Below are positions 39,090 to 47,176 of a DNA stretch of 49,780 nt, in pieces. This stretch comes from a virus. A model generated the notes under the pieces. That model had not been told where the DNA came from and ran no database searches. It saw nothing but the letters and a program-made list of their open reading frames with translations. Position numbers and translations under genes: made by a program. The stretch covers positions 1-49,780 of IMG/VR virus record IMGVR_UViG_3300018059_000003. One strand, 5' to 3'. The stretch's first letter is position 1. Every line of letters starts with the position of its first letter.

Positions 39090-39905
39090 TCAATTGGCTC
39101 GCGGTCGTGGGGCATGCGCAGCGGCGTACTCGACGCGCGCAGTGCTGCCCGCAGGCCCGGATTTCTGGTACGCTTCTTCGTCCCACGCTTCGCTCTGGCT
39201 CTCGCGATGGCTTTGGTTGAATTGCCCGCCGCCCTGCGTGGAGAACTGCTTGAGCAAATCCTCCATGATCTCGATGTCGCTCGACAGCATCAGCCGGTCC
39301 ATCAAGGCCGCGCCGCGATCCGATCCGAGCTTGGCGGATAGAATCCGCGAGACCGCATCGACCCGCGCCGGGCCATTGGCTCCGAGCTTGGCCTGCTCGG
39401 CCGCGCGCGCGCCGTTGATCTGCTGCATCTCGCCGATCTCGTATTGCGCATGGATCGCGAGCAATTCGGAGAATCCGGCTTGGTCGATGCCGCGCGCGAG
39501 GGCGAAGGCCCGCACCGGGGCAAGCCGTGGATCGGTCTCGTCGAACTTGAATTCGACCGGCTTGCCGTCCGGCCCTTTCGGCATCTCGAAAGCCTGCGGC
39601 AAAGCGAGCTTGTATTCCTCGGCCTTGGCCGGGACAGCCGCGCGGCGCAGATCGTCCTGCGCTTTGAACGACCGCAATTCGTTGAAATCCTTGGTGAAGA
39701 CGTCAAACTTGACGCCCTTGGCCGGATCGAAATAGGCGTCGAACGCCTTGTCGGCCATCTCGGCCGGGCGTACCGGCGCGCTACTCGGCGTTGGGTTCGA
39801 CGCGCCGGGCGAGCCCACGCCGTTCGGCTGTGGCGACGGGTTGCCGTCTGGGGAGGGAGATGGGTTCGCTGCTTCCGTCACTTTTTGGCTCCGTGCCTTC
39901 GTCAA
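39090..39905 (-). CDS. Scaffolding protein
   Basis: A 271-residue protein with a Pro/Ser/Asn-rich start (ANPSPSPDGNPSPQPNGVGS), a central conserved segment (MADKAFDAYFDPAKGVKFDVFTKDFNEL ... EEYKLALP) and a Gln/Glu-rich end, the typical make-up of phage scaffolds. It directs assembly of the procapsid and leaves before packaging. Its first 125 nt overlap the 100-residue gene upstream in another frame. Confidence 0.8.
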   Translation of the reverse strand: MTKARSQKVTEAANPSPSPDGNPSPQPNGVGSPGASNPTPSSAPVRPAEMADKAFDAYFDPAKGVKFDVFTKDFNELRSFKAQDDLRRAAVPAKAEEYKLALPQAFEMPKGPDGKPVEFKFDETDPRLAPVRAFALARGIDQAGFSELLAIHAQYEIGEMQQINGARAAEQAKLGANGPARVDAVSRILSAKLGSDRGAALMDRLMLSSDIEIMEDLLKQFSTQGGGQFNQSHRESQSEAWDEEAYQKSGPAGSTARVEYAAAHAPRPRAN

Positions 39906-40083
39906 GCAAATTCAGCAATCTGCGCGCGAACGTGCGCTCGCCTTCAAAACTTTGCAAAGCACCACTAGACCCGAGAGGGGCTAAATCCATGAGACGCCTC
40001 TGTAGGAATAGCCGCATTAATTGGCCATCGCTGGTTGTCGCGATGCGCTTAATGGCGTCCATCGTTTGCTTTTCGTCGATCAT
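39781..40083 (-). CDS. Small conserved protein between portal and scaffold
   Basis: A 100-residue protein started in an ATGA overlap with the portal stop. The first 65 residues (DEKQTMDAIKRIATTSDGQLMRLFLQRRLMDLAPLG ... FEGERTFARRLLNLLDE) form a helical unit of a type found beside podovirus portal genes. The last third lies in the overlap with the scaffold start and is Arg/Pro-rich. The function is unknown. Confidence 0.65.
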   Translation of the reverse strand: MIDEKQTMDAIKRIATTSDGQLMRLFLQRRLMDLAPLGSSGALQSFEGERTFARRLLNLLDEGTEPKSDGSSEPISLPRRQPVATAERRGLARRVEPNAE

Positions 40084-41684
40084 TGATTGCCCGCAGTTGC
40101 TGGGTCCGCCGGCTTGATTTGCTGGCGGCCCTCGATCAATTTTTGGATACCGGCGATGGCCTCGGCGCGCTTGTCCGGCGTGCGGAACGCGATCAGGGTG
40201 GCGCGCATCTTGGCCTGGATATTGGCCATGGTCTTGGCGCCATCGACCTCAAGCCGGAATTCCTCGGGGAACGACGGCGCTACGATCGAGATGAAGCGCG
40301 CGGCCATTGCCACCTCTTGCTGCTCGGCGGCGCGCTGCGCCGGATTGTACGGCACCAGCGCCACCGACTTGCCGTTGACCTTGACCGGTTCCAGCACGCC
40401 GCGCTGTTCCAGCAGATACTTGAACCGCAGGAAAATCTCGGCCGGGCCCTCGCGCCAGAACGGCATGCCGGGCGTGCCGATGCGGCGCTGGCCCTCGATC
40501 ATCTCGTCGATCCATTGCGTCGCGGTCGGCGGGGTCTTGCCGCGCTGGTTTGGGAAGCCGAGGAAAAACCGCCGCCGCAGCCGTTCCTCGATCTTTTCGG
40601 TCTCGAACAGCGCGGCCTCGATATCGCCCTCGCCGTTGAGCTTGACCACATCCTTGCCGGAGCCGGGCCGGATCGGATAGGCCGAGCCGGTGACGATGCC
40701 TTGTTCCACGGCGGCAAAGCTGTCGTCGGGGAAGCCCATGGCCGGTCGTAACTGCTCCTCGATGTGGTCGATCTTGTCGGCCTCGATGGTGTCCAGCAGC
40801 CGCAAATCTTCCAGCGACTCGATCAGGACACCGGTGCCGAACGCCCATTCCGGCGACGCGCCGAACCGCATCACCAGCAGCGGGCAGCAGCCCTCGCCCT
40901 GTATCTCAACGCTATGCACCACGTCCTTGTCGATCATGACGACGTGCTGCCACCAGATATCGTCGCGGCGCGCCCACAGCCGCCAGTAGCCCCAGCGGAT
41001 TACGGTGCGCTCGGTCGGCTTGTCCTTGATCAGATTCTTGATCCTGGCCGGAACCTTGGCGAAAATCTCCGCGCCGAGCAGCGCCTCGACATGGCGGTTG
41101 CGGGTGTGGCGCACGGCGAACCGGTCGTCGATGCCGCCGAACGGCCCGATATTGATTTCCAGTTCGCGCAGCGGGATCGGCTGAGTCACGATGTTCTCGG
41201 CCGGACGCGGATCGGATATCCACATCGCGGCGGTGCCGATGGTCAGGTACGGGTCGAACGCCATCGGCGCGACCTCGTAGAGATTGGACGCGCGGATCGC
41301 CTCGAAAATGATCGGGTCTTGCTTGGCCGCGATCTCTTTCGCATCTTTCTGAATATTCGGCGGCAGGAACATGCCGGGGCGGCGTTCGGCCCACGGCTCG
41401 GCCTGCGGCATGAAAGCGTTTATGATTTCGGTGACACATTCGCGCGACAGTTCCGACGCGATCGAGGTGTTGCGGGTCGAGCCGTCGGTCGGTTTGGTTT
41501 CCGACGGCGCCTGCCGCGAGCGCACTTCGCGCGCCAGATGCGGGGCTGCGAAGAACAACGCCTCGCGAATATCGAGATCGAATTCGACCTTTTGCTTTTC
41601 GCAGGCTTCCAGCCGTTCGCAGGCTTGCTTGCTCAGCCCGGAATAGTCCTCGCTCTCGGATTTCTTGGCTGGTAGTTTGGCCAT
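40080..41684 (-). CDS. Portal (head-tail connector) protein, T7-like
   Basis: A 534-residue protein. LSKQACERLEACEKQKVEFDLDIREALFFAAPHL, then PQAEPWAERRP ... NLYEVAPMAFDPYLTIGTAAMWI and FGTGVLIESLEDLRLLDTIEADKIDHIEEQLRPAMGF match the T7-type head-to-tail joining family. It forms the dodecameric ring for DNA passage and for terminase docking. It lies between the terminase and scaffold genes as in T7. Confidence 0.9.
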   Translation of the reverse strand: MAKLPAKKSESEDYSGLSKQACERLEACEKQKVEFDLDIREALFFAAPHLAREVRSRQAPSETKPTDGSTRNTSIASELSRECVTEIINAFMPQAEPWAERRPGMFLPPNIQKDAKEIAAKQDPIIFEAIRASNLYEVAPMAFDPYLTIGTAAMWISDPRPAENIVTQPIPLRELEINIGPFGGIDDRFAVRHTRNRHVEALLGAEIFAKVPARIKNLIKDKPTERTVIRWGYWRLWARRDDIWWQHVVMIDKDVVHSVEIQGEGCCPLLVMRFGASPEWAFGTGVLIESLEDLRLLDTIEADKIDHIEEQLRPAMGFPDDSFAAVEQGIVTGSAYPIRPGSGKDVVKLNGEGDIEAALFETEKIEERLRRRFFLGFPNQRGKTPPTATQWIDEMIEGQRRIGTPGMPFWREGPAEIFLRFKYLLEQRGVLEPVKVNGKSVALVPYNPAQRAAEQQEVAMAARFISIVAPSFPEEFRLEVDGAKTMANIQAKMRATLIAFRTPDKRAEAIAGIQKLIEGRQQIKPADPATAGNQ

Positions 41685-41687
41685 GCG

Positions 41688-41888
41688 CTACATCCCGACC
41701 CGCAGCGGGCCGGTGCTGTTTCCGGCGAAGGCGGCGCGGGCGCCGTAGCGCAACAGCAGATCGTTCTGGCGCTGGGCGACGCGGGTTTGCAGCGCGTTCT
41801 GCTGGTCCTGCGTGGCTTGCAGCTTGATGGCTTCAAGCGCCGGATCAGGCGCGATAGGCTGTGGTTGCGGCGCTGCTGGCGGGCTCAT
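41688..41888 (-). CDS. Small helical protein before the portal
   Basis: A 66-residue protein from the ATG at 41,888, with GGAGG about 11 nt upstream. A Pro/Gln-rich start (SPPAAPQPQPIAPDPALEA) is followed by a helix (LQATQDQQNALQTRVAQRQNDLLLRYG). Similar short proteins precede portals in alphaproteobacterial podoviruses. Motif copy 5 lies 50 nt upstream. The function is unknown. Confidence 0.65.
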   Translation of the reverse strand: MSPPAAPQPQPIAPDPALEAIKLQATQDQQNALQTRVAQRQNDLLLRYGARAAFAGNSTGPLRVGM

Positions 41889-42294
41889 CGAACGGTCGGC
41901 CTCCGGTGGCCAGACAGTGGCGATGAAGCGTTGTCGGCAGCAACGCACCGCTATCCGAGCCGATCAGCCGCTTGGTGACGCCGACACAATACAGTCCCGG
42001 CCAGAACCTTCGATGCACGCGATGCTCGACCAGCACCACCTCGCAACCGGCGGTCCAGGCACGGATCAACACATCGAACGCCGCCGACTTGTCGCGCACC
42101 GCCTTGACCTGGATGCCGATCGGGTTGCAGTCGACGAATATCCAAAGCTGTTCCAGCGGCACGAAGCCGAACGCGCGGACATGCTTGAAGCGCCCGGGGA
42201 TCAGGCGATCCAGCCACGGCGCGAGACCGGTTTCGGAAAAGCACAGTTGCCAGTGCTTGGGCTGGGCGGCGAGGTTGAACAGCGGGTCGTCCAT
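41845..42294 (-). CDS. Phage protein of internal-virion/acetyltransferase-like type, unknown function
   Basis: A 149-residue protein. FNLAAQPKHWQLCFSETGLAPWLDRLIPGRFKHVRAFGFVPLEQLWIFVDCN and later AFDVLIRAWTAGCEVVLVEHRV ... FWPGLYCVGVTKRLIG match a family found beside terminase and portal genes in rhizobial and other podoviruses. The last 35 residues overlap motif copy 5 and the next gene and may not be conserved. The function is unknown. Confidence 0.7.
   Translation of the reverse strand: MDDPLFNLAAQPKHWQLCFSETGLAPWLDRLIPGRFKHVRAFGFVPLEQLWIFVDCNPIGIQVKAVRDKSAAFDVLIRAWTAGCEVVLVEHRVHRRFWPGLYCVGVTKRLIGSDSGALLPTTLHRHCLATGGRPFDEPASSAATTAYRA
41939..41953 (-). promoter_or_regulatory. Late-region motif, copy 5 (upstream of portal block)
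   Basis: TAGCGGTGCGTTGCT on the minus strand, 50 nt before the small gene that precedes the portal. It lies within the 3' part of the 149-residue gene. Confidence 0.6.
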
Positions 42295-42304
42295 GTGTTA
42301 TACA
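42275..42304 (+). promoter_or_regulatory. Promoter of the leaderless moron
   Basis: TTGAAC (42,275-42,280), an 18-nt spacer and TATACA (42,299-42,304) place the start of transcription at 42,311, the A of the ATG. Spacer length and geometry equal those of the two switch promoters. The promoter overlaps the start of the minus-strand 149-residue gene. Confidence 0.65.
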
Positions 42305-42310
42305 TTCGCC

Positions 42311-42481
42311 ATGAAAATCAATTCACTACCTCAAGATCAAATAGACCATCTATTAAAGATATCCGCCGCCCACGACGCCGCTGAATTGAAGCAACGGGCG
42401 GAACTTAAAGCAGCGATATTGCAAGAATACTTTGATCCTCCATGGGCTGCTGAGTTGGCATTAGGTCCGAAACCTAACTAG
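42311..42481 (+). CDS. Plus-strand small protein (leaderless moron)
   Basis: A 56-residue protein against the late operon, in noticeably AT-richer DNA than its surroundings. DQIDHLLKISAAHDAAELKQRAELKAAILQEYFD is one long amphipathic helix. There is no ribosome binding site, but a good promoter puts the start of transcription at the ATG. It converges with, and overlaps by 21 nt, the small exported protein gene on the other strand. It is a candidate lysogen-expressed gene; the function is unknown. Confidence 0.65.
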   Translation: MKINSLPQDQIDHLLKISAAHDAAELKQRAELKAAILQEYFDPPWAAELALGPKPN

Positions 42482-42673
42482 CGGTGCCTCCATTTTTTTC
42501 ATAATGAGCCGCATGGTCTCGCCGCTATCGCATAGCTGGCGCTCATTTGGGCCAGGGTCGATAACTACGCCATCAGGATAAACCACGCACATTGGGGGCG
42601 AAGCCTGATCGGCCGCCACCGCCGCGAGCGACGCGCCTGCCAGAAATCCAAATAGTCTGCGTTTTGTCAGCAT
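42461..42673 (-). CDS. Small exported protein
   Basis: A 70-residue protein right after the terminase gene. MLTKRRLFGFLAGASLAAVAADQA is a signal peptide with Arg-Arg near its start (Sec- or Tat-like). The mature part has two cysteines (MCVVYPDG, QLCDSGE), so it could carry a disulphide. An exported product in this position is unusual. The role is unknown. Confidence 0.6.
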   Translation of the reverse strand: MLTKRRLFGFLAGASLAAVAADQASPPMCVVYPDGVVIDPGPNERQLCDSGETMRLIMKKMEAPLVRFRT

Positions 42674-44209
42674 CTAAGCCACCCTCCGCTTGAGCCCCCG
42701 CACCTTGGCGTATTGCACCGGCTTGAGCATGTTGGCCGGGGTGAGGCCGATCATGCGGCGACCCTCGCCTTGCGCCAGGCATTCGTATTGCAGGCAGTCG
42801 CACAGGTTCGAATACTTGTCTTTTTTCGGCTTCAATTGGCCGTCCTCCTCGCGCACCAGATGGTAGCGCCCGGCCATGCCGACGATCAGCGTGCGGCAAT
42901 TCGGCGAGATCACCAGCCGGTTCACGCCGCTCGGATTGTCGTTAAGGATGAAGGCGACCGCCTCGACCCGTGTCGCAATGTCGTTCTGCTTCACCGGGGC
43001 CGGCGTCACCGGCATGCCGTTGAACTTGAACACGTCATAGGCGCTCTGTTCGGTCGCCGCGCCCTTGTCGGACCCCTTTGGATCGCCGACGCAGCGGAAC
43101 GGACAGCCCGGATAGTGGGTTTCGAGGAACCGCTTGACCTTCGGCGCGAAAATCGTGGCGCCTTCGTTGAATCCCAGCATCTCATGCTGAACGTTGAGCC
43201 GGCCGTTGATCTCCTGGCTGAACAAAGCGGCGGGATAGACCCGGCCAAAATCCAGCGAAACCTTGACCTCGTAGCCCGGCTTGGGCTTTAGCATCTCGAT
43301 CGCGACGTGATATTCGCGGCGGAACATCGGCCAGACCGGAGAACCATCCACCACCAGCGTCACGGTGTTGCGCAGGTGCGAATCGATCCAGGCTTTTGAC
43401 TTACCGGCGATCTGCTTTTCGTAATAGTCCGGCGGCAGGTTCTTCAAGTTCTCGGCGCGCGGGTTGACGCGGTAGCCGATGACGTTGCCGCGCTCGTCCA
43501 GGCTCTCGAACAAGGCCGGCGGCTGCTTGAAAAACCCCCAATCCGGCGGCCATTGCCATTGCAGCTTGTCCTGTTCGGGCATCCCGGGTGGCAGATCGAT
43601 CTGCCCGGTCATCATCGCCAGCCAGCAATCCTCCTCCGGCGCGTTGCCATCCGCGATGATGCCGCGCCAGGTCGGCCCGCCATCCTCCGGCGGCGGATAG
43701 CGCAACCGTCCCGTCGCCTCGTCGAACAGCACCTTCGGAATATACGGCAACTCGTTGAAGCCGATGCCGGTATATTCGGTCGAGCGCAACTTCTTGACAT
43801 CCTCCTCCTTGTCCAGCCCGATGAAATCGACATCGCATTCGACATCGTTGAACCGCAAATGATGGCAAAGCGTCTGGCCGTAGTTGAACCGGCCATGCAG
43901 CCGCTCCTCGACGATGTTGAGCCAGGTCCGGATCGTGGTGCGCTTGAGGTCCGGCGTGGTGTTGCGCACCAGCGCCCAGCGCGATTTGCGCTTGCCGTCG
44001 CGCGGCGACGGCTGCTGCTCCTGAATGTGCCGCATCACCCGTAGGCAAAGCCCCACGGTCTTGCCGGAACCGAGATCGCCCTGGATGAAATCGACGAAAT
44101 TGTTGGCGGTGACAAACTCGGCAAGCTTGCTGCCTGGCTCCAAATAGTACACCCCGCAACCGCTTTCGGCGGCCTCCGCCGCCCGCATCATGTCGGCCTG
44201 GGCGGTCAA
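42674..44209 (-). CDS. terL: Terminase large subunit
   Basis: A 511-residue packaging motor. Walker A is GDLGSGKT (44-51), a Walker-B-like segment TGIGFNELPYI lies at 147-157, and the C-terminal nuclease has VSLDFGR (Asp320) and GDPKGSDKG (Asp376). The enzyme cuts concatemers and drives DNA into the procapsid through the portal. It overlaps the upstream gene by 4 nt. Confidence 0.95.
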   Translation of the reverse strand: MTAQADMMRAAEAAESGCGVYYLEPGSKLAEFVTANNFVDFIQGDLGSGKTVGLCLRVMRHIQEQQPSPRDGKRKSRWALVRNTTPDLKRTTIRTWLNIVEERLHGRFNYGQTLCHHLRFNDVECDVDFIGLDKEEDVKKLRSTEYTGIGFNELPYIPKVLFDEATGRLRYPPPEDGGPTWRGIIADGNAPEEDCWLAMMTGQIDLPPGMPEQDKLQWQWPPDWGFFKQPPALFESLDERGNVIGYRVNPRAENLKNLPPDYYEKQIAGKSKAWIDSHLRNTVTLVVDGSPVWPMFRREYHVAIEMLKPKPGYEVKVSLDFGRVYPAALFSQEINGRLNVQHEMLGFNEGATIFAPKVKRFLETHYPGCPFRCVGDPKGSDKGAATEQSAYDVFKFNGMPVTPAPVKQNDIATRVEAVAFILNDNPSGVNRLVISPNCRTLIVGMAGRYHLVREEDGQLKPKKDKYSNLCDCLQYECLAQGEGRRMIGLTPANMLKPVQYAKVRGLKRRVA

Positions 44210-44508
44210 TGCAAAGCCTGACGCATATCAACGACATGCCGCTTGATCGCCTCCTCGTCGGCATCGGTCTGCGGCCTAATCACCATCCGGGGCCGCGACG
44301 GATCGCTGTTGTCGAATTCCGCGCGCAACCGCACCCCAACAATGCGCCGCTGCTCGTTCGCCAGCACCAGCGGCTCAACCGGCCGCCTCAACTTGAACAT
44401 CGCTACCTCGCCGACCTGCCGGAAATTGTGCGCCCAAGCCTGAAACGACACATCGTAAAGCTCGACAAACCGATCCGGAATGCGCTCGAATACGGTGGTC
44501 ATCTGCAT
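44206..44508 (-). CDS. Hypothetical protein upstream of terL
   Basis: A 100-residue protein. FERIPDRFVELYDVSFQAWAHNFRQVGEV, then LRRPVEPLVLANEQRRIVGVRLRAEFD reads as a beta-rich fold. It is coupled to terL by a 4-base overlap. The ATG at 44,508 is 1 nt after the stop of the preceding gene in its better frame. The function is unknown. Confidence 0.6.
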   Translation of the reverse strand: MQMTTVFERIPDRFVELYDVSFQAWAHNFRQVGEVAMFKLRRPVEPLVLANEQRRIVGVRLRAEFDNSDPSRPRMVIRPQTDADEEAIKRHVVDMRQALH

Positions 44509-44509
44509 G

Positions 44510-44732
44510 TCAGTGGCTCGATCCCGCCTGCTCCGAACCACTTGTCTGCCGGATCAGTTCCACAATGGTCGGCATTGGCGCGCCGCAATCCGTGCCAGCG
44601 GTGTAGTGAGCCGACCGACCGCAGCCATCGTTCATAACCAGCGGCAACGCCGTGAACCTCACCTTCACGCGCCTTGCCGAGCAGTTTTTCGAGAAGTGCC
44701 ACAACTTCGAGATCAATGTTGACCTTCGCCAT
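44510..44732 (-). CDS. Small conserved phage protein, apparently frameshifted
   Basis: The start (MAKVNIDLEVVALLEKLLGKAREGEVHGVA) has AGGAGG before its ATG at 44,732 and looks like the opening of a common small phage protein. From about 44,645 the natural continuation (LVMNDGCGRSAHYTAGTDCG, then APMPTIVELIRQT) is in the +1 frame, whereas the original frame becomes Trp/Arg-rich and ends at 44,499. The +1 frame ends at 44,510, neatly before the next ATG. I read one protein of about 73 residues with a one-base shift. Confidence 0.5.
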
Positions 44733-44870
44733 TTTCAACCTCCTGAGATTTTCAGACTTCCAAAATTTTCACGCCCCAACCTTTTTCGGGGAAGATGGAT
44801 ACGCACCGTAGGAGCATCACATTACGCGCGCCTTTTTGCCCCCACCCGGCCTCCAAGCGATCGCTGGCAA

Positions 44871-45431
44871 TCACGTTTGATCCTCTGTCGGTCCTATACG
44901 TAATGGGACGGACTGACTACCTGAATGCTGTGATATCAATGGGTTAGCATCGATCATGCGTTGATGTGTGCTGAGTGCAGCCGCTTGTATCGCCTTGTCG
45001 CCGATCACGATCAACACACCAGGCATGCGTGAAGCCGTTGATCCACCTGCATGATTGTCGTCGACCTGCTCAATCAGCTTGATCGCACCGAGCTTGGCCA
45101 TGCTGTTGCCGCTGTTGTCGCGGATTTCGGCCAATCGCTGAATGTTTTGCGAGCTTATGTACTCTCTAAACACCTGCTTCTGCGCTTTGAGATAGGTCAG
45201 AACATGCGGTCGCTCGAATGCGAGCCTTAGCGTTCGGGTAGTCAGCCCGACGGCCTTTGCTGCTTCATCAAGTGCTTTGCCTTCGCGAACAATCAGATTG
45301 CAGGCGCGCTTGAGCTTGCCTTGCACGCGCGGTGTTCTGGTAGGCGCTCCGACTGATCTGATTGGTGGCTGTGCAGACTGTTCGGTGGTTGCTAGATCGG
45401 AGGACATTGAGACACTGCGCTGGTTGGACAT
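44871..45431 (-). CDS. terS: Terminase small subunit candidate
   Basis: About 186 residues from the ATG at 45,431 (an upstream start at 45,539 is possible). A basic linker (APTRTPRVQGKLKRACNL) precedes a helix-turn-helix (VREGKALDEAAKAVGLTTRTLRLAFERPHVLTYLKAQKQVFREY) as in DNA-binding small terminases; helical oligomerisation segments follow. It is the first gene of the late operon, two genes upstream of terL. It recognises phage DNA and recruits the large subunit. Confidence 0.7.
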   Translation of the reverse strand: MSNQRSVSMSSDLATTEQSAQPPIRSVGAPTRTPRVQGKLKRACNLIVREGKALDEAAKAVGLTTRTLRLAFERPHVLTYLKAQKQVFREYISSQNIQRLAEIRDNSGNSMAKLGAIKLIEQVDDNHAGGSTASRMPGVLIVIGDKAIQAAALSTHQRMIDANPLISQHSGSQSVPLRIGPTEDQT

Positions 45432-45612
45432 CGCTACGTCGCGCTTGCGCTCCTCGCGGTAGATCGGCCAAGCGGCCTCTTTAAGATGAAGTGGTGCGCG
45501 CGAGCGCGAATGAATGGGCGGTTTGATTATCGTTTGCAAAGCACCACAAACACTATGGCGCTAACACGTTGATTACTAACAGCTTCCCATGCGCGCTGAT
45601 TTGCGATTGTAC

Positions 45613-45648
45613 TTGACACTCAACATGCAAACTTGCCTTATGCAAGTT
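45613..45648 (+). promoter_or_regulatory. Promoter/operator of the plus-strand HTH gene
   Basis: TTGACA (45,613-45,618) lies 36 nt before the ATG at 45,649. The region where a -10 should be holds the perfect dyad AACTTGC-CTTAT-GCAAGTT (45,630-45,648), with a poor -10. The arrangement suggests regulated or leaderless transcription, with autoregulation by the HTH protein as one possibility. Confidence 0.5.
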
Positions 45649-45909
45649 ATGGTGAGACCCCGGCGAGACCCCGAAGCCCGCCGCGCGGCGCTGGTATTGC
45701 TCGCAAAGGGGCTTGGCTCGCCTGGTGACATTGCCGAGTTGGCTGGCGTGTCCCGCCAGGTTGTCGAGGAATGGGCGTGGCGAGCCGGCATTGATTGGCG
45801 AAAGGTCAAGCGCGCTAATCTGACGGCTGCATGGCGAAAGGAAATGCGACGTGGGCCTAAACTGGTCGAGACAAAGGCAGCGCACCGCAGTTCACAAGCG
45901 CGGGACTGA
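45649..45909 (+). CDS. HTH regulator divergent from terS
   Basis: An 86-residue protein from the ATG at 45,649. RPRRDPEARRAALVLLAKGLGSPGDIAELAGVSRQVVEEWAWRAGIDW is a clear helix-turn-helix with basic flanks, followed by a basic helical tail. It is transcribed away from terS, so it is a candidate regulator of late genes. There is no ribosome binding site; the start abuts a palindromic operator. Confidence 0.7.
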   Translation: MVRPRRDPEARRAALVLLAKGLGSPGDIAELAGVSRQVVEEWAWRAGIDWRKVKRANLTAAWRKEMRRGPKLVETKAAHRSSQARD

Positions 45910-46159
45910 GGAGACCAATCCCCGTGATGAGTCGCGGCCTAGAGGTCGTTATCAGCCACGGCGTAAACCGTTGAATCTCGCTGAGGTGCGGCTATGGCAA
46001 TTGCCGTGCGACGATTGCGGCCACGTCGGGGACATTCGCGCCAGCGCAATGCAGTTGCGTCGCTGGATCGCCGATGAGCGGCTGCGTTGGCAGCTTCCAC
46101 AAGGTCAGCGCCAAATATATGCCGCTGTACGTCGCAGAATTCCAATTCCGCTACAATAA
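45851..46159 (+). CDS. Possible small zinc-knuckle protein
   Basis: A 102-codon frame that overlaps the end of the HTH gene. The later part (LNLAEVRLWQLPCDDCGHVGDIRASAMQLRRW) looks protein-like with a CxxC...H knuckle, whereas the first 30 residues, lying in the overlap, look unnatural. A TTG start at about 45,971 is possible. I am unsure that it is a gene. Confidence 0.35.
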   Translation: MGLNWSRQRQRTAVHKRGTEETNPRDESRPRGRYQPRRKPLNLAEVRLWQLPCDDCGHVGDIRASAMQLRRWIADERLRWQLPQGQRQIYAAVRRRIPIPLQ

Positions 46160-46315
46160 CCGGCATAATCCCGATATATTCGGGGAAGCCATAGCAGGGT
46201 GCTGAGGCGCAAGAAGCGGCGACCGTCTCAGCTAGAGACGCCCGCGAGAAAAGCAAAGCAATTGGAGATGCCGTTCTAGACTGAGTCAGCAATCCGTGGC
46301 GTTCTGGGGCAAGCG
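46160..46315. other. Short intergenic stretch
   Basis: I see no gene here. A small inverted repeat CCCGA-TATAT-TCGGG lies near 46,170 and could form a weak terminator for the genes to its left. Confidence 0.4.
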
Positions 46316-47176
46316 ATGGATTTGGCGCGTTGGATTGAGTTTTGGGTGGTAATGGTCTCTGCGCTAGGTGGCAGCATCGGGTGGGCATTACACGGCCTCC
46401 GACCTACGCAGTATCAAGCGTTTATCATCATCCATCTGTTTGCTGGCATCGTTATCGTCGAAATTATCGCTCTTTACCGCGCCTATCAGAAGCCACAGGG
46501 CGAGCAAGATCGGAATCAAAATTCCGTATTGCGTGTGCAGGATAACGCAAGCAGCCAGGAACATAAGCGAAAGGATGGCGGCAGTTTTGCCTATTTGAAT
46601 AGCCGCATCAAGTTTTGGTTGTGGTTGCCAATATGGCTCTACAATCTGAAGCCCATTGATAAATTTACTGGCGTGTTGACCGTGATTGCTTCCCTTCAAG
46701 TTTGTTTTTTCATTCAGAGCGAAAGAGCCTTCGTTTTCCCAACGAATGTCGCCTTTGCTTCCCCCCTTGTTCACCCTATGCCGGGTGTCGCTGTGAATAT
46801 TGATTTCGAAAATAGTGGCAAGAGCCCAGCGACGGTTGGTGAGATTCGGATCGTGATTGGTGACGCTGTTCGCCCCCCTCAGCCTATCTATGGGGGCGCA
46901 ATCAAGAGCTTCCTCATTCCTCCGCTCGCTATTGGCGGCGAACACAAACAGTATGTATTGCTCCAGAAAGAAAGCTGGGGGGCAGGCACTGTTGAAGAGA
47001 CCAGAATCGGCAAACTCGGGTTTTACATATACGGGGTGTTCAATTACTCCGACGGTTTCACCTGGATAGCTGGAGAGCGGAAAAGCCAATTCTGCTTTCA
47101 GTACGTTGTCGATCCCGAACCCAGCAAGGCTGCTTTCAGAACCTGTCCAGAACCCGAATACACATACATACGCTAG
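46316..47176 (+). CDS. Plus-strand membrane protein with extracytoplasmic domain (moron)
   Basis: A 286-residue protein. Two hydrophobic helices at the N-terminus (IEFWVVMVSALGGSIGWAL, FIIIHLFAGIVIVEIIALY) and one near residues 118-137 precede a C-terminal beta-rich domain (VAVNIDFENSGKSPATVGEIRIVIGD ... GKLGFYIYGVFNYSDGFTWI ... SQFCFQYV). The C-terminal pattern is common in rhizobial membrane proteins of unknown function. The DNA is AT-richer than the surroundings. It ends 2 nt from the end of a small minus-strand gene. A lysogenic-conversion role is possible. Confidence 0.7.
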   Translation: MDLARWIEFWVVMVSALGGSIGWALHGLRPTQYQAFIIIHLFAGIVIVEIIALYRAYQKPQGEQDRNQNSVLRVQDNASSQEHKRKDGGSFAYLNSRIKFWLWLPIWLYNLKPIDKFTGVLTVIASLQVCFFIQSERAFVFPTNVAFASPLVHPMPGVAVNIDFENSGKSPATVGEIRIVIGDAVRPPQPIYGGAIKSFLIPPLAIGGEHKQYVLLQKESWGAGTVEETRIGKLGFYIYGVFNYSDGFTWIAGERKSQFCFQYVVDPEPSKAAFRTCPEPEYTYIR

